The notes: generated by a model not told the origin, from the sequence alone. Numbered from the stretch's first letter, positions 31,801 to 43,386 are shown. The stretch: 64,000 nt of DNA from Anniella stebbinsi (GCA_029215795.1 JARDYH010000003.1:105804609-105868608); one strand, 5' to 3'. Made by a program: numbers and translations.

Positions 31801-33164
31801 TAGGAGTGCAGCTCTGTGGCCCCATCCTATGCCAGCTCACTTCAAATGCCCAAGGAAGCTGAAGAGGATTGCATAATTATGATTGATTTTAGTTCATTGA
31901 AGTAGCTTACATACTTAACTGAATGTTTAGTCTCAGTAGGATTTTTAGAAATATAATTATTCCTTTAGCGGGGCTTTTGGGCTCCCTCTTCAGGGGTATG
32001 TTGCCATAGATCATCCTTTCCTCCTCTTAACATAGTGCTAAAAAGCACCTCCTCCATCTGCCTTGTTCACACGTGTGCAGCGTGTTCCTCGCTTGAAGAT
32101 TGTGTCCTCACATCTGAATGATCCATCCGCGTATAGATGAACCATCACCCCATTTCCCTAGCAAATACTGGTCTTTTCTAAGGAGCAGGTGCATTCACAC
32201 AACCGCCTTTCCTACCAATTTGAAAGTCATTCAGGAGTATAGCCAAAATTGCAGTCAAGCTCGTAGGTTCTATCATCTATCTATCTATCTATCTATTGTT
32301 TTTCTTAACCGTCTGTCATCAAAAAGATACCGGGGCAGTGTACAAAAGTATGAATGAAACGAGTCAGGCAAAAGTATAAATAAATAAATAAGAACAGGCA
32401 ATAACATTTGGCCCTCTAGGAACTTTCCAATTCAAATACTGGCCCAAGATAAATCCCATCACTCTCAGCCAGCATGGCCAATGGTCAAGGATTATGAAAA
32501 TTGTAGTCCCAGATAGGTTAGAAGAATAAAATACCAATTAAGAACATTTAAGGATGAAACGAGATTTGAACCAGGGGCGATTACGGTCCCTGAAAATGTT
32601 TTACTTGCTAAGCCCGTTTTGGATAACAGGTGCTAGACTGAGGAAGGCTTGCTAGACGGACCCCTGGAAAACGAAAGCCCATGAGGGAACCCTACTTGTT
32701 CAAGCGCCTGTTGAAGGCTGAGAAAGTCATGTGAGGAAATGTATCCTGTTGGATGTCTCAGTTGCCTTGGGAAAAGGTACCAGAGCAAAGGTTTGCTGCA
32801 CGTTTGTCTCTGCCGAGACGTTTCTGACTTCAGAAGCTTTATTGTGGCCGCCCTAGAGAGCCCTGGCCCTGGGCCGAGAGATGGCGGCTGCAGTCCTATG
32901 TATACCTGCTCACTGGGGAGCAAGTTTGCTTTGAGTAGCCCAGTGCTGTGAGCTAGGAAGCGGGACTTCCCAGGGGTGGAGTTTCTCCTTGGCCACGAGC
33001 AGGCAAATCTCTCAGGTTCAGTCCAGAAAGTAAGGAATGAGATAATACTGACCTACCTCTTAGGGTTGTTATGAGGATTGCAACAAGATCACGTAGATGA
33101 AATGACTTGAACCCCTTTGGGGGGGCAGGGTGGGGAGGAGGGGGGTAGTCTTAATATGAGATAG
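31801..33164. other. WNT7B: Intronic, mostly unclassified
   Basis: It includes an (ATCT)n tract at 32273-32297, a short tail-like block to 32395, a diverged 'AATTGTAGTCCCAGA' hairpin remnant at about 32410-32515, and a minus-strand MIR/L2-type core at 33040-33110. No exon is recognised. Confidence 0.45.
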
Positions 33165-33167
33165 AAG

Positions 33168-33402
33168 AATCAGGAAGCCAGATTCTGGCTGGACATCAGG
33201 AAAAACTTCCTGACTGTTAGAGCAGTACGACAAGGAATCAATTGCCTAGGGAGGTGGTGGGCTCTCCCATACTAGAGGCATTCAAGAGGCAGCAGGACAG
33301 CCACCTGTCAGGGATGCTTTAAGGGGGATTCCTGCATTGAGCAGGGAGTTGCAAAGGATGGCCTTAGAGGCCCCTTCCAACTCTACTATTCTATGATTCT
33401 AT
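33168..33402 (+). mobile_element. CR1 LINE 3' fragment
   Basis: It begins in the end of the ORF (GAAGCCAGATTCTGGCTGGA then ATCAGGAAAAACTTCCTGAC) and runs to CAACTCTACTATTCTATGAT with a terminal octamer. It is 235 bp and 5' truncated. Confidence 0.92.
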
Positions 33403-33764
33403 GTTTTCCAAACTTTTTTTGAGGGGTGGGATGGAGGTGGAAACCGAGGCCAAGAAGACAACAAACTTGAGCCATGTTTCACTACTGGGTGTGTGTGTCT
33501 TTCTCTAGAGCTGTCCTGTTCAGGAATCCTGTTATTTTATTGTATCATTTAAAAAAACACACACATGGGGAACACCTCGTTATCAGTCCCATATAGAAAG
33601 AAAGAAAGAAGACAGTATATGTGTGTGGGTATATACAGAAACGTAGCCAGCACAACTGTATGGATCTTACAGAAGCTTGGATCTCATCCACTCCCTTGTA
33701 CAGGCAAATGGAACAGCAGGTGGCTTCTGCTTTCTTGAGTTCCCCCAACACAGTGTATAGTTAA

Positions 33765-34012
33765 GCTATGGAAGGGCCACCAATTTGGATGGCTTTTAAA
33801 GGGGGTTGGATACATTCCTGGAGTAGAAAGCTATCAAGGGCTTCTAGTCCTGATGGTTATATGCTCCCTTCAGTAGCAGAGGCAGCAAGTCTATACGCAT
33901 CAGTTGCTGGGGAACATGGGTGAGAGTGTGCTGTTGTCCTGATCAACAACTGGTTGGCCACTGTGTGAACAGAATGCTGGACTGGATGATCTCATCTAGC
34001 ATGGCTCTTCTG
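33765..34012 (+). mobile_element. CR1 LINE 3' fragment, second subfamily
   Basis: GGGCCACCAATTTGGATGGC then GGTTGGATACATTCCTGGAG and GGCCACTGTGTGAACAGAAT GCTGGACTGGATGATCTCAT is the 3' untranslated region of a different CR1 subfamily, the same one as at 47116-47565. It ends CTCTTCTGATGTTC without the ATTCTATG octamer. Confidence 0.8.
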
Positions 34013-34017
34013 ATGTT

Positions 34018-34120
34018 CAGGCCTAGTGCCCTCCAGATGTGTTGCCTTACAACTCCCACCAGCCCCAAGTATGTAGTTGTAATTGAGCACATCTGGAGTG
34101 TGCCTGGTTGGGGAAGGCAT
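34018..34120. mobile_element. Palindromic hairpin element (ACAACTCCCA type)
   Basis: AGGCCTAGTGCCCTCCAGAT then TTACAACTCCCACCAGCC pairs imperfectly with GTAGTTGTAATTGAGCACAT and CTGGAGTGTGCCTGGTTGGG. Other copies are at 30828, 41522 and 48829. Confidence 0.65.
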
Positions 34121-34407
34121 GCCATCCGCCAGTGCCTGCGCCTTCCTGCAGCTCCGTTTGCCCTCTCTGTCCCACCCAGGGAAGAACCTGGAGCCACCGG
34201 CCAGAAGAGAGTCACAGGTACAAACGCAGCCATGCATCTCTTTGTGTGTGATCAAATTGAAAGCTGCTTTGGGGGCCAGTTTTGGCAGAAAAACACAGCA
34301 TACATATAACCAATCGTTCAATACAAATGAATGAAAATGGCACCTGGCATTTTCCGTTTGAGTGGCAGCGAAGCACCAACGTTTTGCTTTGGTCCAGAGC
34401 ACGATTT

Positions 34408-34500
34408 GGACCATTCTCACAACAGCCCAGTGCGGTAGGCCAATCGTTGTTATTCGCATATAGCAGCTGGGGGACTGAAAGGGAGGGAGGCGGGGCTGGC
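34408..34500 (+). repeat. MIR/L2-type repeat fragment
   Basis: The core CATTCTCACAACAGCCCAGT then GCGGTAGGCCAATCGTTGTT matches the ancient ACAACCCTGTGAGGTAGG pattern and lies just upstream of the second CpG-rich region. Confidence 0.5.
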
Positions 34501-35404
34501 GCCTAGTGAGTTCAGGTCTGAACTGGGGGGCTATTACGCCTCATGAAATGTGCGGCGGCGGGGGGGATCGCTGGGATCTCTCTCTTTCCCCCTCATTTCG
34601 CCCAACGACGCCTTGGTATATTTCAGGAACTGCGCCAGGGAAGTTCTGCCCCTCCGGTGATAGCCAGCCTGATTGATTGATTGTTTCCCCTGGTTGTGCA
34701 GTCTGGAGCGACCCTTTCAAACTTCGAGGCATTTGCTAAGCCTCATATCGGTTTCTTTAGACAGTCCGAACCGGGGGGGGGGGGGAGAGTGAGGGGTAGG
34801 TCTCTACCCCGAGCGGCTTCCAATTTAAATTTCCGCAGCGGGGAGGACAAGGCGGGCGGTGTTGCCGGGAAAAGAAAACGGCGATGGAAGGCCGCGCTCT
34901 GTGCGCCTCTGCCCCGGGAGAATGGTGATTGTAAGCTCCGCGGGGCAGGGGGCCTCTCTTGATGAGCGCGCAGCCTCCGCCGGCTTGCTGGCGCGGGGTG
35001 TGGGGCCGCCGAGCCGACGCCTGGCAGCCGTGACTGCCCCTCCCCCGGGGCCGCTCGGCCCACGGCCGGTGGGGAAGGCGCTGCCGGGCCGCGGAGGGGG
35101 AGATCCGCCGCGTCGCCCCATCGCCGCCTCCCCCGAGCGGCCCCGGGGGAGGCGTCGTGCCGGCCCGCCTCGCCCAATGGCAGCGCGCAGCCTCTGGGGA
35201 GCTGGCGAGGCGCGGGGAGGCGCAGCCTGCCTGCCCTGCCGAGCCCCGGGGCGCCGCCGCCTCACTCGGCCCCCAGGAGCCGCGCGCGAACCAGCTCCCG
35301 GCTCCGGCGAGGGGAGGCGAGGGCTGGCGGCCCTAGCGGCAGCGCCCCAGGAGGACGAGGACGAGGACGACGAGGAGGCGGAGGCGCCGCTCTCTAGAGG
35401 CACA

Positions 35405-35425
35405 CGCGGCGGCGGCGGCGGCGGC
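35405..35425. repeat. (GGC)n tract
   Basis: Six to seven GGC units lie 220 bp upstream of the exon 1b ATG, probably in its promoter or 5' untranslated region. Confidence 0.85.
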
Positions 35426-35643
35426 AGGGGAACGCGCCAGGCACGGCGAGGCGGCCCCCAACCCGGCTCCCCAGCCCAGCTGCACGTCGGAGCTGAACTG
35501 ATCTGGATCCCAACCCGAATCCAAAGTTCAGGTCTCCCCTCCTGCAAGGAAGAAACCGCCCCAACCGGGGGGGAGAACGGAACCATTTGTGGCCCGAAGA
35601 CGTCTGAGCCCAAGGACGAGACCCCCGAGACCCGGGTGCGACC

Positions 35644-35726
35644 ATGATCCTTTTCTCCTCGCGCAGCGTTTTACTCTCCGTCTATTACCCCCAGATCTTC
35701 CTCATCCTCACTAGCGGGAGTTACCT
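35644..35726 (+). CDS. WNT7B: WNT7B, alternative first coding exon (exon 1b)
   Basis: The exon encodes 27 codons plus two bases, beginning MILFSSRSVLLSVYYPQI and continuing FLILTSGSY before the split codon CT-N (Leu whatever the next base). The start has A at -3 and an in-frame TGA at 35605-35607. The donor CT|GTAAGT is strong. It breaks the codon at the same position as exon 1a, so splicing to the common exon 2 would keep the Wnt frame. The peptide is signal-like: one Arg (R7), then a hydrophobic stretch V9-L22 interrupted by P16-Q17. Position in a CpG island within intron 1, frame compatibility and start context together support an alternative N terminus. Alternative first exons of WNT7B are, I believe, annotated in other vertebrates, but I cannot check the match. 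Confidence 0.82.
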
Positions 35727-35866
35727 GTAAGTACCCTTTCCTTTCCTCTCCTTTGGGAACGGGAGGTGAGGAGGGCCCTACCTCCCCTGCGGAGCAGGAG
35801 CCAGGCAGGGCCAGGGGTGCAAAGGGGGATGCTCCATGCCAGGTGACTTGCTTGGGGGGGGGGCGG

Positions 35867-35910
35867 AGGAGGAGGAGGAGGAGGAGGAGGAGGAGGAGGA
35901 GGAGGAGGAG
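35867..35910. repeat. (GGA)n microsatellite
   Basis: About 14 GGA units, 140 bp past the exon 1b donor. A purine-only strand of this length could form triplex or G-rich structures. Confidence 0.95.
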
Positions 35911-37175
35911 AGCTTCTCCTGCGAGCAGGTGAGCTGCGGCAGGTGGGCTTGTCTCTCGAGTTGCTCCTTTGATGGACCGCGAAGTGGGCGCCTTTGGGGA
36001 AGGATGCTCGTGGCGGAGCTGTTCCGGCCGGAGGTGCTACCAACAGGTTCCCTAGGAGGAGGCAGGGGGAAGGGGGAACATGCTGCTTCCTCATCCCCCT
36101 GGGTGTGTGTTTTTGTGCGAGGGAGGGGAGTCAGCCAAACTGAACGCCCAGCGGCTTGCTCTCGAGTAATCCCGCACAGGATCCGGTTGCAATTCATCTG
36201 GAAGAAAGCCGCTGGGTGGGAAAAAGAAAGAAACTCCCCATGAATTCTTTCGGAGTTGACTTCAGCGGACCGCCACCCTTGGCACATTGGCTTGGGAGTC
36301 CCATGATTCCATGGGACATGTGTAGCTCGTGGCGGAGTCAGCCTGGATCGGGCTCCAGTCCTTTCGATTGGGCGATAGAGTTCAGAGGGATGGGGATTGT
36401 GTCCCTTGAAAGTCTAGGATTGCACCGTGCGTGTGTGGCTTTGCCCCCCCCCCCCTTTGGTGAACTGGTAGTGTGGCGCTCTTCAATGATAATATGACAC
36501 GATCCAGTCACAGAAAAGCACTTTTCAGAATTCCCATTGGAGGAAGCCTATTGTTACCATCTGCGCTGAAATGTAGGGCCCCCGAATTTGAATTCTGAAC
36601 TCTGCTGGCTTCTGCCCCTGTATTTGCCAACGTGCGTCTCCGAGCCTATCTACACTACTGCTTTAAACCGGTTTAAAACGGTTTATAACAGTTTTGAGAA
36701 CTGTTGGGGTCCAGGACACACTCCATATACAGTGTTCAAAACGTTTTCAAAGTGTTGTGTATGCTACGTGTGTCTCCTGCGCTCTTTCTTTCGAGAAGTC
36801 CGGTGTGGTCGGCTTTGCTCTCCATCAGGCTGCTCCAGCAGGATGCTCCCTCTGCCTGGTTCAAACCGCCAAGGCGCTGGCCGCTGAGACCTCGCCCACG
36901 AGGAGATCTCGAAGGTTGGGGAAAGGAGCCCCGCACCAGCTCGCAAGTGGCGGCTCTTGGCCGGTGGGGCTGAAGCCTGGGCCCCCTGCCCCCAGATCGA
37001 TCACAAGGCTGAGTGTCGCGGCTCCGAAGTGAGCCCCTGCCCATCTCGTGGGGGGCTTGCCTCGAGGGCAGCCTTCAGGCGCTCCGATTCCTGCCCGGAT
37101 TTCTGGGTGCAATGAGACCCTCCCTTTGCACGTGGGCAATGACGGGGCAGCTCCCGGGCCACGGATCCGACTCCC
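35911..37175. other. WNT7B: Intronic DNA with one hairpin element
   Basis: 36646-36765 is a diverged copy of the palindromic MITE at 14802, sharing GAACTGTTGGGGTCCAGGAC and ACACTCC plus TTTAAA-containing arms. Elsewhere CpG is moderately high and no exon is recognised. Confidence 0.55.
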
Positions 37176-37179
37176 TCTG

Positions 37180-37695
37180 AGTGCAGTAGACCCAGTGAAG
37201 TGAATAGGACTTCGGTTACACTAATACTGGCTACAACACAGAGTTTCTAGGAATTCTGTGGGCTGACTGTTCCCAAGGAAACCCGTGCAGGATTGCAGCC
37301 TGAGGCTGCACTCTGATGCACGCTTGCTTGTGGAAACGCACACAGGATTGCACTGCACATGAGCCAACCGCTGAGGCCAGAGTTAAACCGGAGGCTTGTC
37401 GAATGTAGCGATAATATTGCACCTACGAAAAAGAGAAATGCCATGTGTTTATGAGTTCTTGTTTGGCCTTTTGTGTGTGTGTATGTGCGTGGCAAAAGGT
37501 ACGCAGAAATCCTCACATGCCTCCCCAAACCCTGCAGCGCAATACAAAACTAGCAAAACCTTTATAAATCCATACATTTCAATGGCACAGCTTCAACGCT
37601 TTCCTCCGTGCAGGCTGCAATTCTTGCATGCACACTTATCTCGGAGTAAGCCCCTTTGAACTCAGTGGGACTCACTTCTGAGTAAACAGGCAGAG
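37180..37695. repeat. Two TTACTYMGAGTAA interspersed repeat copies
   Basis: The first (37180-37345) contains GCAGTAGACCCAGTGAAGTG. The second (37610-37692) contains CTTATCTCGGAGTAAGCCCC and GGGACTCACTTCTGAGTAAA. A short GT-rich block lies between them at about 37470. Confidence 0.45.
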
Positions 37696-40600
37696 GTTCC
37701 GACTAGGGAGTGCTTAATTTCTGTGGATGGTGCCTGATAATCTCCCCACGGATTATCTACCTGCGCCTATAGCTATATTTGTTGCATACTGTTTATAATA
37801 GTGTAAGCCCCTCCGTCCCTCCCTTCGACTAGTCTCTGTCTATAGCAGTGTATCTGCAGCTATGCCTTCTCTTTGGGAAAACACCCTTCATCCGCGCTCA
37901 AGTTAGAAATCGAGCCACTTTTTGGAAAGCCAAGACACACGTCTATTTCTCTTTTCTTAATTCATAATGAAATACATCTGCCCTGGCCAGCGATGTTAAA
38001 AGAAGCCTGATTTATGGAACCGCGTTGGGGTTGCGTTGCTTTGGAGCCCAGTGCTTAAACCGAATCACTTCGCTTTCAGCCCTTCACTGCGCCTCCGGGT
38101 GCACCGAGAGTCATGAGGGCGTTGCTTACGGGTGCGCCTGGGAGCTTAGCGGGAGGGGGGGTCTTTTATATATTTTTATTTTTAAAGAAAAGAACCCCTC
38201 CCCCCTTAATATAACCCTAGCCGTATTTTCTTGGGAAAAAACTTTAGGAAATGACTATCCTTACCAAGTTTTCCTTTCTATAAATAGTTTCAAGTCTTGA
38301 AACAAAAGTTTTCTCAACCACACACCAGATGCTGGTGGTTTCCCTTGCAGTGTGACATAATTATAAGGTCCAAAGGCAAAAGCTATAGAAGTATAATAAT
38401 AATACGAAGGCAGCAGCTCTGGCTGATGGGGGGGGGGGGAGGGACGGGGACAGAAGCGTAGGCTTTATTTAGAGCTTCCCATTGCAGAGATTGGCTCCAG
38501 AGCGCGGATTTCTGGAGCAGGGAAAATTTGCGGTGGGTACATTAATCCTGATTTTCCCTTCCCCCCAAAATAGCCCAGGCCACCCCCTTCCCAGCTCGTC
38601 ATTTGTTGTTCCGAAATGGACTGGGAAAGGCAAAGGCTCCAGCTGAGCGTTTGGTCTCCTTTTGAATCAAGCAGAGCAGAAAGGAAGGGATGGAGAGGGA
38701 AACATCCAAATCTAGAAGAAATGTAGAACCCCTTTGGATGGGACCAAATGGTCCATCTGCTTCAGCATCCTTTCCCCAACTGCAAATGCTTTCCATGGAC
38801 ACCCACAAGCAAGTGATGCCATTCCCCTGTTTGTTCCCAGCATCTGGGGGTCTTGGAATATGGAGGTTCCATTTAGCTTAAGGGTTATTGATAGACCTAT
38901 CCTTTATGAATGTGCCTAATCATTTAAACAGCAGCAGCAACAATCCATACCAAGTGGCCGTCATCAAAACGTGTGGCTGTGACGTCCATAAGCGAATTAG
39001 GGGTGAAGAAGCCTTCCCTTTGGTTTGCCCTGAACATATTGCCAGGCAATGGCTCCGGGTGTCTCCTGAGTTTGAGTACTAGAAAAGAGAATCAAGTGTT
39101 TCAAGCCCACAAGCAATTCCACAGACCTGCCGCACTGAGGGAGACCCAAGACATCCACAGCCTGGAGAGAAGAGGCCACACTGCAGCTGCCGGTGCTCTT
39201 GCTGGAGGCTTCCTGGTGCCAGCAATGGGGAAACCATGGTGGCTTCCGTGGTTGGCCCCAGTGGCAGAGAAGGGGTAGGGAGGTGAGCACTGGGTGGGCA
39301 TCACTTGAGCCGAGGGTCTGGATGTGGCTCTGGCTCCCTCTCCCATTCAGGCCCATAGCCACCCTAGAGGCTTGTGGGAGGATGAAGGGGCATGGGATAA
39401 GCCTGAGTAGATTTGAGCTTCCTTGTCTGGCTGAGGGCTCTGGCCTGCATGTTGCGCTGTCTGCTGGCTTCATGAGGGCCATGCGGTGGTGGTGGTGGAG
39501 GAGCTTTGAAGCGAAGGCCGGAGATTCTTTTAAAAACACACGTATTTTCCCTGCACGCATGAGGGGGGCATTCCCGTCCATACGGAATGACTCCTTCCCT
39601 CTTTCTATCCCTCTTTTGCTTCCCAGTATATCCTCTGTAATAAAATAGGGAGTAATAATGCCGTAGTTTCCTAGGTATCCACACAGAGCCTTCTTGATTG
39701 AGATAGTGAACGCTACCTGAATAAGGACAGGACTGCAATCCCGACACCTTCTCTGGACAGCTACTGGGGTTTGAAACTAATTTGGCTGAGCACAGGCAGC
39801 TCCTTATCCAGCTCAGGCTACTGAATGCATCTGTTCAATCAGTTGTGTTGCTGTCAATCCAAAGGAGCCCTGGGATTTGGGCTGAGATGTTCCAGTGACG
39901 TCTCTGTTATTCATTGGGGACATGATGGAGCTTAAATGTCTCCCACTAAGAATAACGGAAATGAAATGTGCAGCTCTTGGTTGGCTGGTCACAGTTCATT
40001 CTATTATGGTCCAGCCAATGCGTTTGCTGAGAAGTAAGTTCCTCTATGCCCAACAGGTCTTACTTGGCATTGGATTGTGACCTCAATGCCATTTAAGCAC
40101 GGCTTGCATTTCTTCCACTGCAATCAATAGGCATTACAAAGGCATCATCTTAGCTGGATCATGCCCTTGGTTATTTATTGTTAGGTTATGTGTTCTTTTA
40201 AACTTTATTTTGTAAAACATTGTGATAATTATGTAAAATACACAATGCACAGTATATAACCATGGCTTCAGTAAACGCCATATATTGTGTTACAATACTT
40301 TCTACAAAGCACTTGCTTCCATTTTGAAAACTGATACAACTCCCTGGCCCAGATTTCCCATACATTATTTCCATGTCTAATGGAAAGTACCCAACTGAAC
40401 ATGTGGTGTGTGTGTGTGTGTGTGTGTGTGTTGTGGGCAAATGTACTTTTCCTGGTTTAGTAATGGTAATATTTGAAGATTAAAGCTTGGCAGAAGTTTT
40501 GTGACTATTTCCTCTTTGGGTTCTCTGGGAGAATTTTAGTATTCTGAAGGGAAGTAAATGCTTCCCCAATTACTAAGTAGGAAATTTGGATCAATTTGAT

Positions 40601-41515
40601 CCTTTTTCCTAGATGTTCTGTGCTCTTTTCTCCTCTGCACAATTAAGCAATATATAACATTGTTAATAAATAAGAGCAATTTATTGCATCTAAACCCTAC
40701 TTTCCCATTAGCAAGTTCAAGGCAGCTAAACAAATTAACATTGCAAATAGAATTTTTAGCGACACAGCATAAAAAGGGTATAATCAAGATAAGAATCTTA
40801 TCCTGGCATCACATTCATCAGCCTTAAAATAGCCTAGTACATAGTCATTACAACTGAATTTATATTAATGGTAATTATGTTCTAGTCATTATTTATTACT
40901 ATGCTTTTGTCCTGCTGTTTAGACCATGGGATGTAGCATTTGTGGGATCCTCACATTGGCTTTGGACAAATGCAGCAAAAGGATAATATGTGTAATAACA
41001 TTTTAAAATGGAAGACCAAAACATTTTGAAACAAACCAGATCAAACACGGTAGCATTTATCTACTTTTAATGTAATAAACACATTATATACATAGGTTCT
41101 CTGCAGCTTTCATTGAAGGATGGAAGATAAGATTATGAAGGAATCATGTATTATGCATGTGTGAGTGTGTGTGTGTATAATATATATAAGATCAAAACAA
41201 TAATATTCTGTGTCAAATATGACGCAGAGTTAGGCATAGTTAATCTATAAAATCAATGTGTTTAGATAAAGCCAACTCTTCAAGATCTTCTGTAAAATTA
41301 TTATAGTGATTTATAAACTGCCACTTCTGCTGGCAGCAGTAACTCTGCCTGTCTTTCTTTCTTACCAATTGCCTCTGAACCAGGAGCAATAGTTCTATTT
41401 TCTCTTTGTCTTCTAGAAAGTATGTGTGACTTCTGTTTATTGAAATGAATATATTGGCTGAAGGTATTAAGTTGCCATTAATTCTGTGTTTATCACCATC
41501 AATGTATTTGATGAC
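37696..41515. other. WNT7B: Intronic, no gene seen
   Basis: 37700-38620 is low in recognisable repeats and may hold conserved regulatory sequence. A (GT)n tract lies at 40406-40431 and a GT/AT-rich stretch at 41158-41190. LINE-tail-like sequence occurs at about 40660-40760. The opposed open frames around 38997-39747 have no domain content. Confidence 0.4.
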
Positions 41516-41521
41516 TTATAG

Positions 41522-41658
41522 CAGCTTTCCTGAACCTGGTGTCCTCCAGATGTTTTGGACTACAACTCCCATAGTTCCTGACCATTGGCCATGCTGACTG
41601 GGGATGATGGAAGTTGTAGTCCAAAACATATGGATGGCACCAGTTGGGAAAGACTGTT
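41522..41658. mobile_element. Palindromic hairpin element (ACAACTCCCA type)
   Basis: Left arm: CCTGAACCTGGTGTCCTCCA then TTTTGGACTACAACTCCCAT. Right arm: GATGGAAGTTGTAGTCCAAA then GGATGGCACCAGTTGGGAAA. The middle, ACCATTGGCCATGCTGACTG, is the usual loop of this reptile family. It is non-coding. Confidence 0.85.
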
Positions 41659-41696
41659 TTGCAGAATAATGTACATCCCCACCCCTTAGGAATCGC

Positions 41697-42242
41697 TGAA
41701 CTCCATCACACCAGCGATTTAGTGCACTCTCACCATGCCTGGTGTGCAGATTTGCAGCATGGTACTCACACATGATACCGTGTCTGTCCTGCTGACACCC
41801 TGACTCTTCCCCAGCCTTTCCTAAGCCTCCATGTAGTTTTAAAGGAACTAGGGGCTTGAATGGATTGCAACAGGTTCTGGCAGGGAAAAGCAATCTCTCC
41901 CAGCAGCTGGCTCCAAGCCTCAATATGAAACCCAAACCTTGCATCCCAGGCTCGAAAGCATTTTTAAAAATCATACAATGCCTGGATCTCTGCAGAGACA
42001 AGATGCCTCAGTGCCCTCAAAGAGCCAGCCAGACTAAAGGGTTGTTCCATTTTTTGCCCGGCAGAAAAGCAGTCTAGTTGAAGTGCTCATCTGCCAGGAC
42101 CTGACTGGAGGGGTGGAGTGGGGTGGAAGAGCTCATGAGCGAAAGAGCAGCTATTCAGGTGAAAGGGATCATAAGCTTGATGTGCTGGTAAAAAAACATG
42201 AAGGCAAACCCGGGTGGGGGGGAATTAGGTGTGAAGGAGTTC
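41697..42242. mobile_element. CTCCATCACACC-ended DNA transposon, near-complete copy
   Basis: The element starts GAACTCCATCACACCAGCGA and ends GGAATTAGGTGTGAAGGAGT then TC, giving inverted termini of about 15 bp (GAACTCCATCACACC against GGTGTGAAGGAGTTC). The body matches 44325-44815 and 49620-50165 in the same order, including GTAGTTTTAAAGGAACTAGG, CCTCAATATGAAACCCAAAC and CATCTGCCAGGACCTGACTG. No transposase is encoded. Confidence 0.8.
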
Positions 42243-42245
42243 TAC

Positions 42246-42690
42246 ATGTAGGCAGTGAGGGAGACAACAGAGGAATATTTGACCCTTGTAAAAGAAAAAG
42301 GAAGGGAGAAAAGGGCTGAATAAGAGCAAGAGAGTTGAATATTCCCCAAATGTAGTTACATGTAGTTAGGTTTTGTTTACTCTGAGGGTGAATCCTTCCT
42401 GTTGTGAAGGATTTGATAGGTGTTGACTGTTTGACACATCCAGCTTACAACAGCAGCAAAGACCTTTGTGATGTTAGACTCATTCTGAATGGCGAAGTCA
42501 ACAGAAAGCGAACCGTTATCAGCCTCCAGTTGTGAGAGTAGCTTCATCGTGTATCGATTCAATGCTGACTTTGTCCGTTTTTTGTTGATTCCACATGCTC
42601 TGGTCATGGAACTTCTAGCAATAGGCCAAATGAAATGCACTGAGATTTCACATGTCAAAAGAGGAGGGTAAAAAAACATATACTATAAAG
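42246..42690. other. WNT7B: Intronic, no gene seen
   Basis: The minus-strand 100-codon open frame at 42377-42679 has no recognised family and no supporting signals. Confidence 0.35.
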
Positions 42691-42699
42691 ACTTGTCTC

Positions 42700-42858
42700 T
42701 TCTGGCAGGCATATCCAGTGGAATTTTATAATGTTTTTAGGATGTTTTATTGTTATTTTAATAATGTATACCATGTTTTTAATCAGTTTTATGTATTTTA
42801 TCATATTTTATATTTACTGCTGTTCCCCGCCTCCATCCAAACGGAGAGGTGGGTAAGA

Positions 42859-42897
<39 letters not shown>
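42700..42897 (+). mobile_element. L2-like LINE 3' end with (ATT)n
   Basis: An AT-rich segment leads to TTTACTGCTGTTCCCCGCCT and GGAGAGGTGGGTAAGAATTA, then about 12 ATT units (42858-42896). This is a typical L2-type 3' terminus. Confidence 0.7.
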
Positions 42898-42898
<1 letters not shown>

Positions 42899-43386
42899 TC
42901 TTTCTATTTAAGAATAGCCATGTTGAAGAAACAACCAGCATTTATAGAGCATTTTAAAGCACTGGTTTTCCATTTTTTAATTTTCACAGAACCCTTACCG
43001 TAGCCCTCTGCATGGCAGAAGATAATGGGGGAGTTCTCTCGGGCAGATGAATCTGTCAGATTTGGTTCCTCTTTGTTTCTCTTTTTTCCTTTCTTAACTT
43101 TAGTTTATCCCAAAATTTGAAAATTGAAAAAAGAAGTTCATATGAAAATTTGTTTTTGTGCACATCTCTCCTAATACATGCATTTATATACTATTTTGCC
43201 ATTTAATATATATTTGCAAGCAATTTTCTAATATAATCAAATTTTGAACCTTTTATCTTTTTACTAATATATGCATTGTTGTGTGCACTTTCCTTGAATA
43301 TGTGCATTTTTGTATAAAATTTTTGACTGGAGAACTGCACGGCAAATGTAGGTGAAGTGTGAATTTCAAAGGATAAGTGAGTTTCA
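42898..43386. other. WNT7B: AT-rich intronic DNA, no gene seen
   Basis: TA-rich sequence with repeated ATATGCATTTATATA-like strings at 43175-43310. No recognised element. Confidence 0.4.

Larger units (their letters stand above)
34550..35830 (+). promoter_or_regulatory. WNT7B: CpG island / internal WNT7B promoter region
   Basis: This is a second sharp CpG-rich domain inside intron 1. It is densest at 34900-35470 and ends just past the donor of exon 1b. A CCAAT box (CGCCCAATGG, CCAAT at 35174-35178) lies 470 bp upstream of the exon 1b start codon, and GC-rich runs surround it. Both strands carry 262-codon open frames here, as expected for this composition. The transcription start is not determined. 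Confidence 0.75.

Noticed and set aside
34825..35613. 262-codon minus-strand open frame over the internal CpG island
   Set aside because: It mirrors an equally long frame on the opposite strand and is low-complexity Ala/Pro/Arg/Ser. Both are composition effects, and the real coding exon (1b) is in a different frame.
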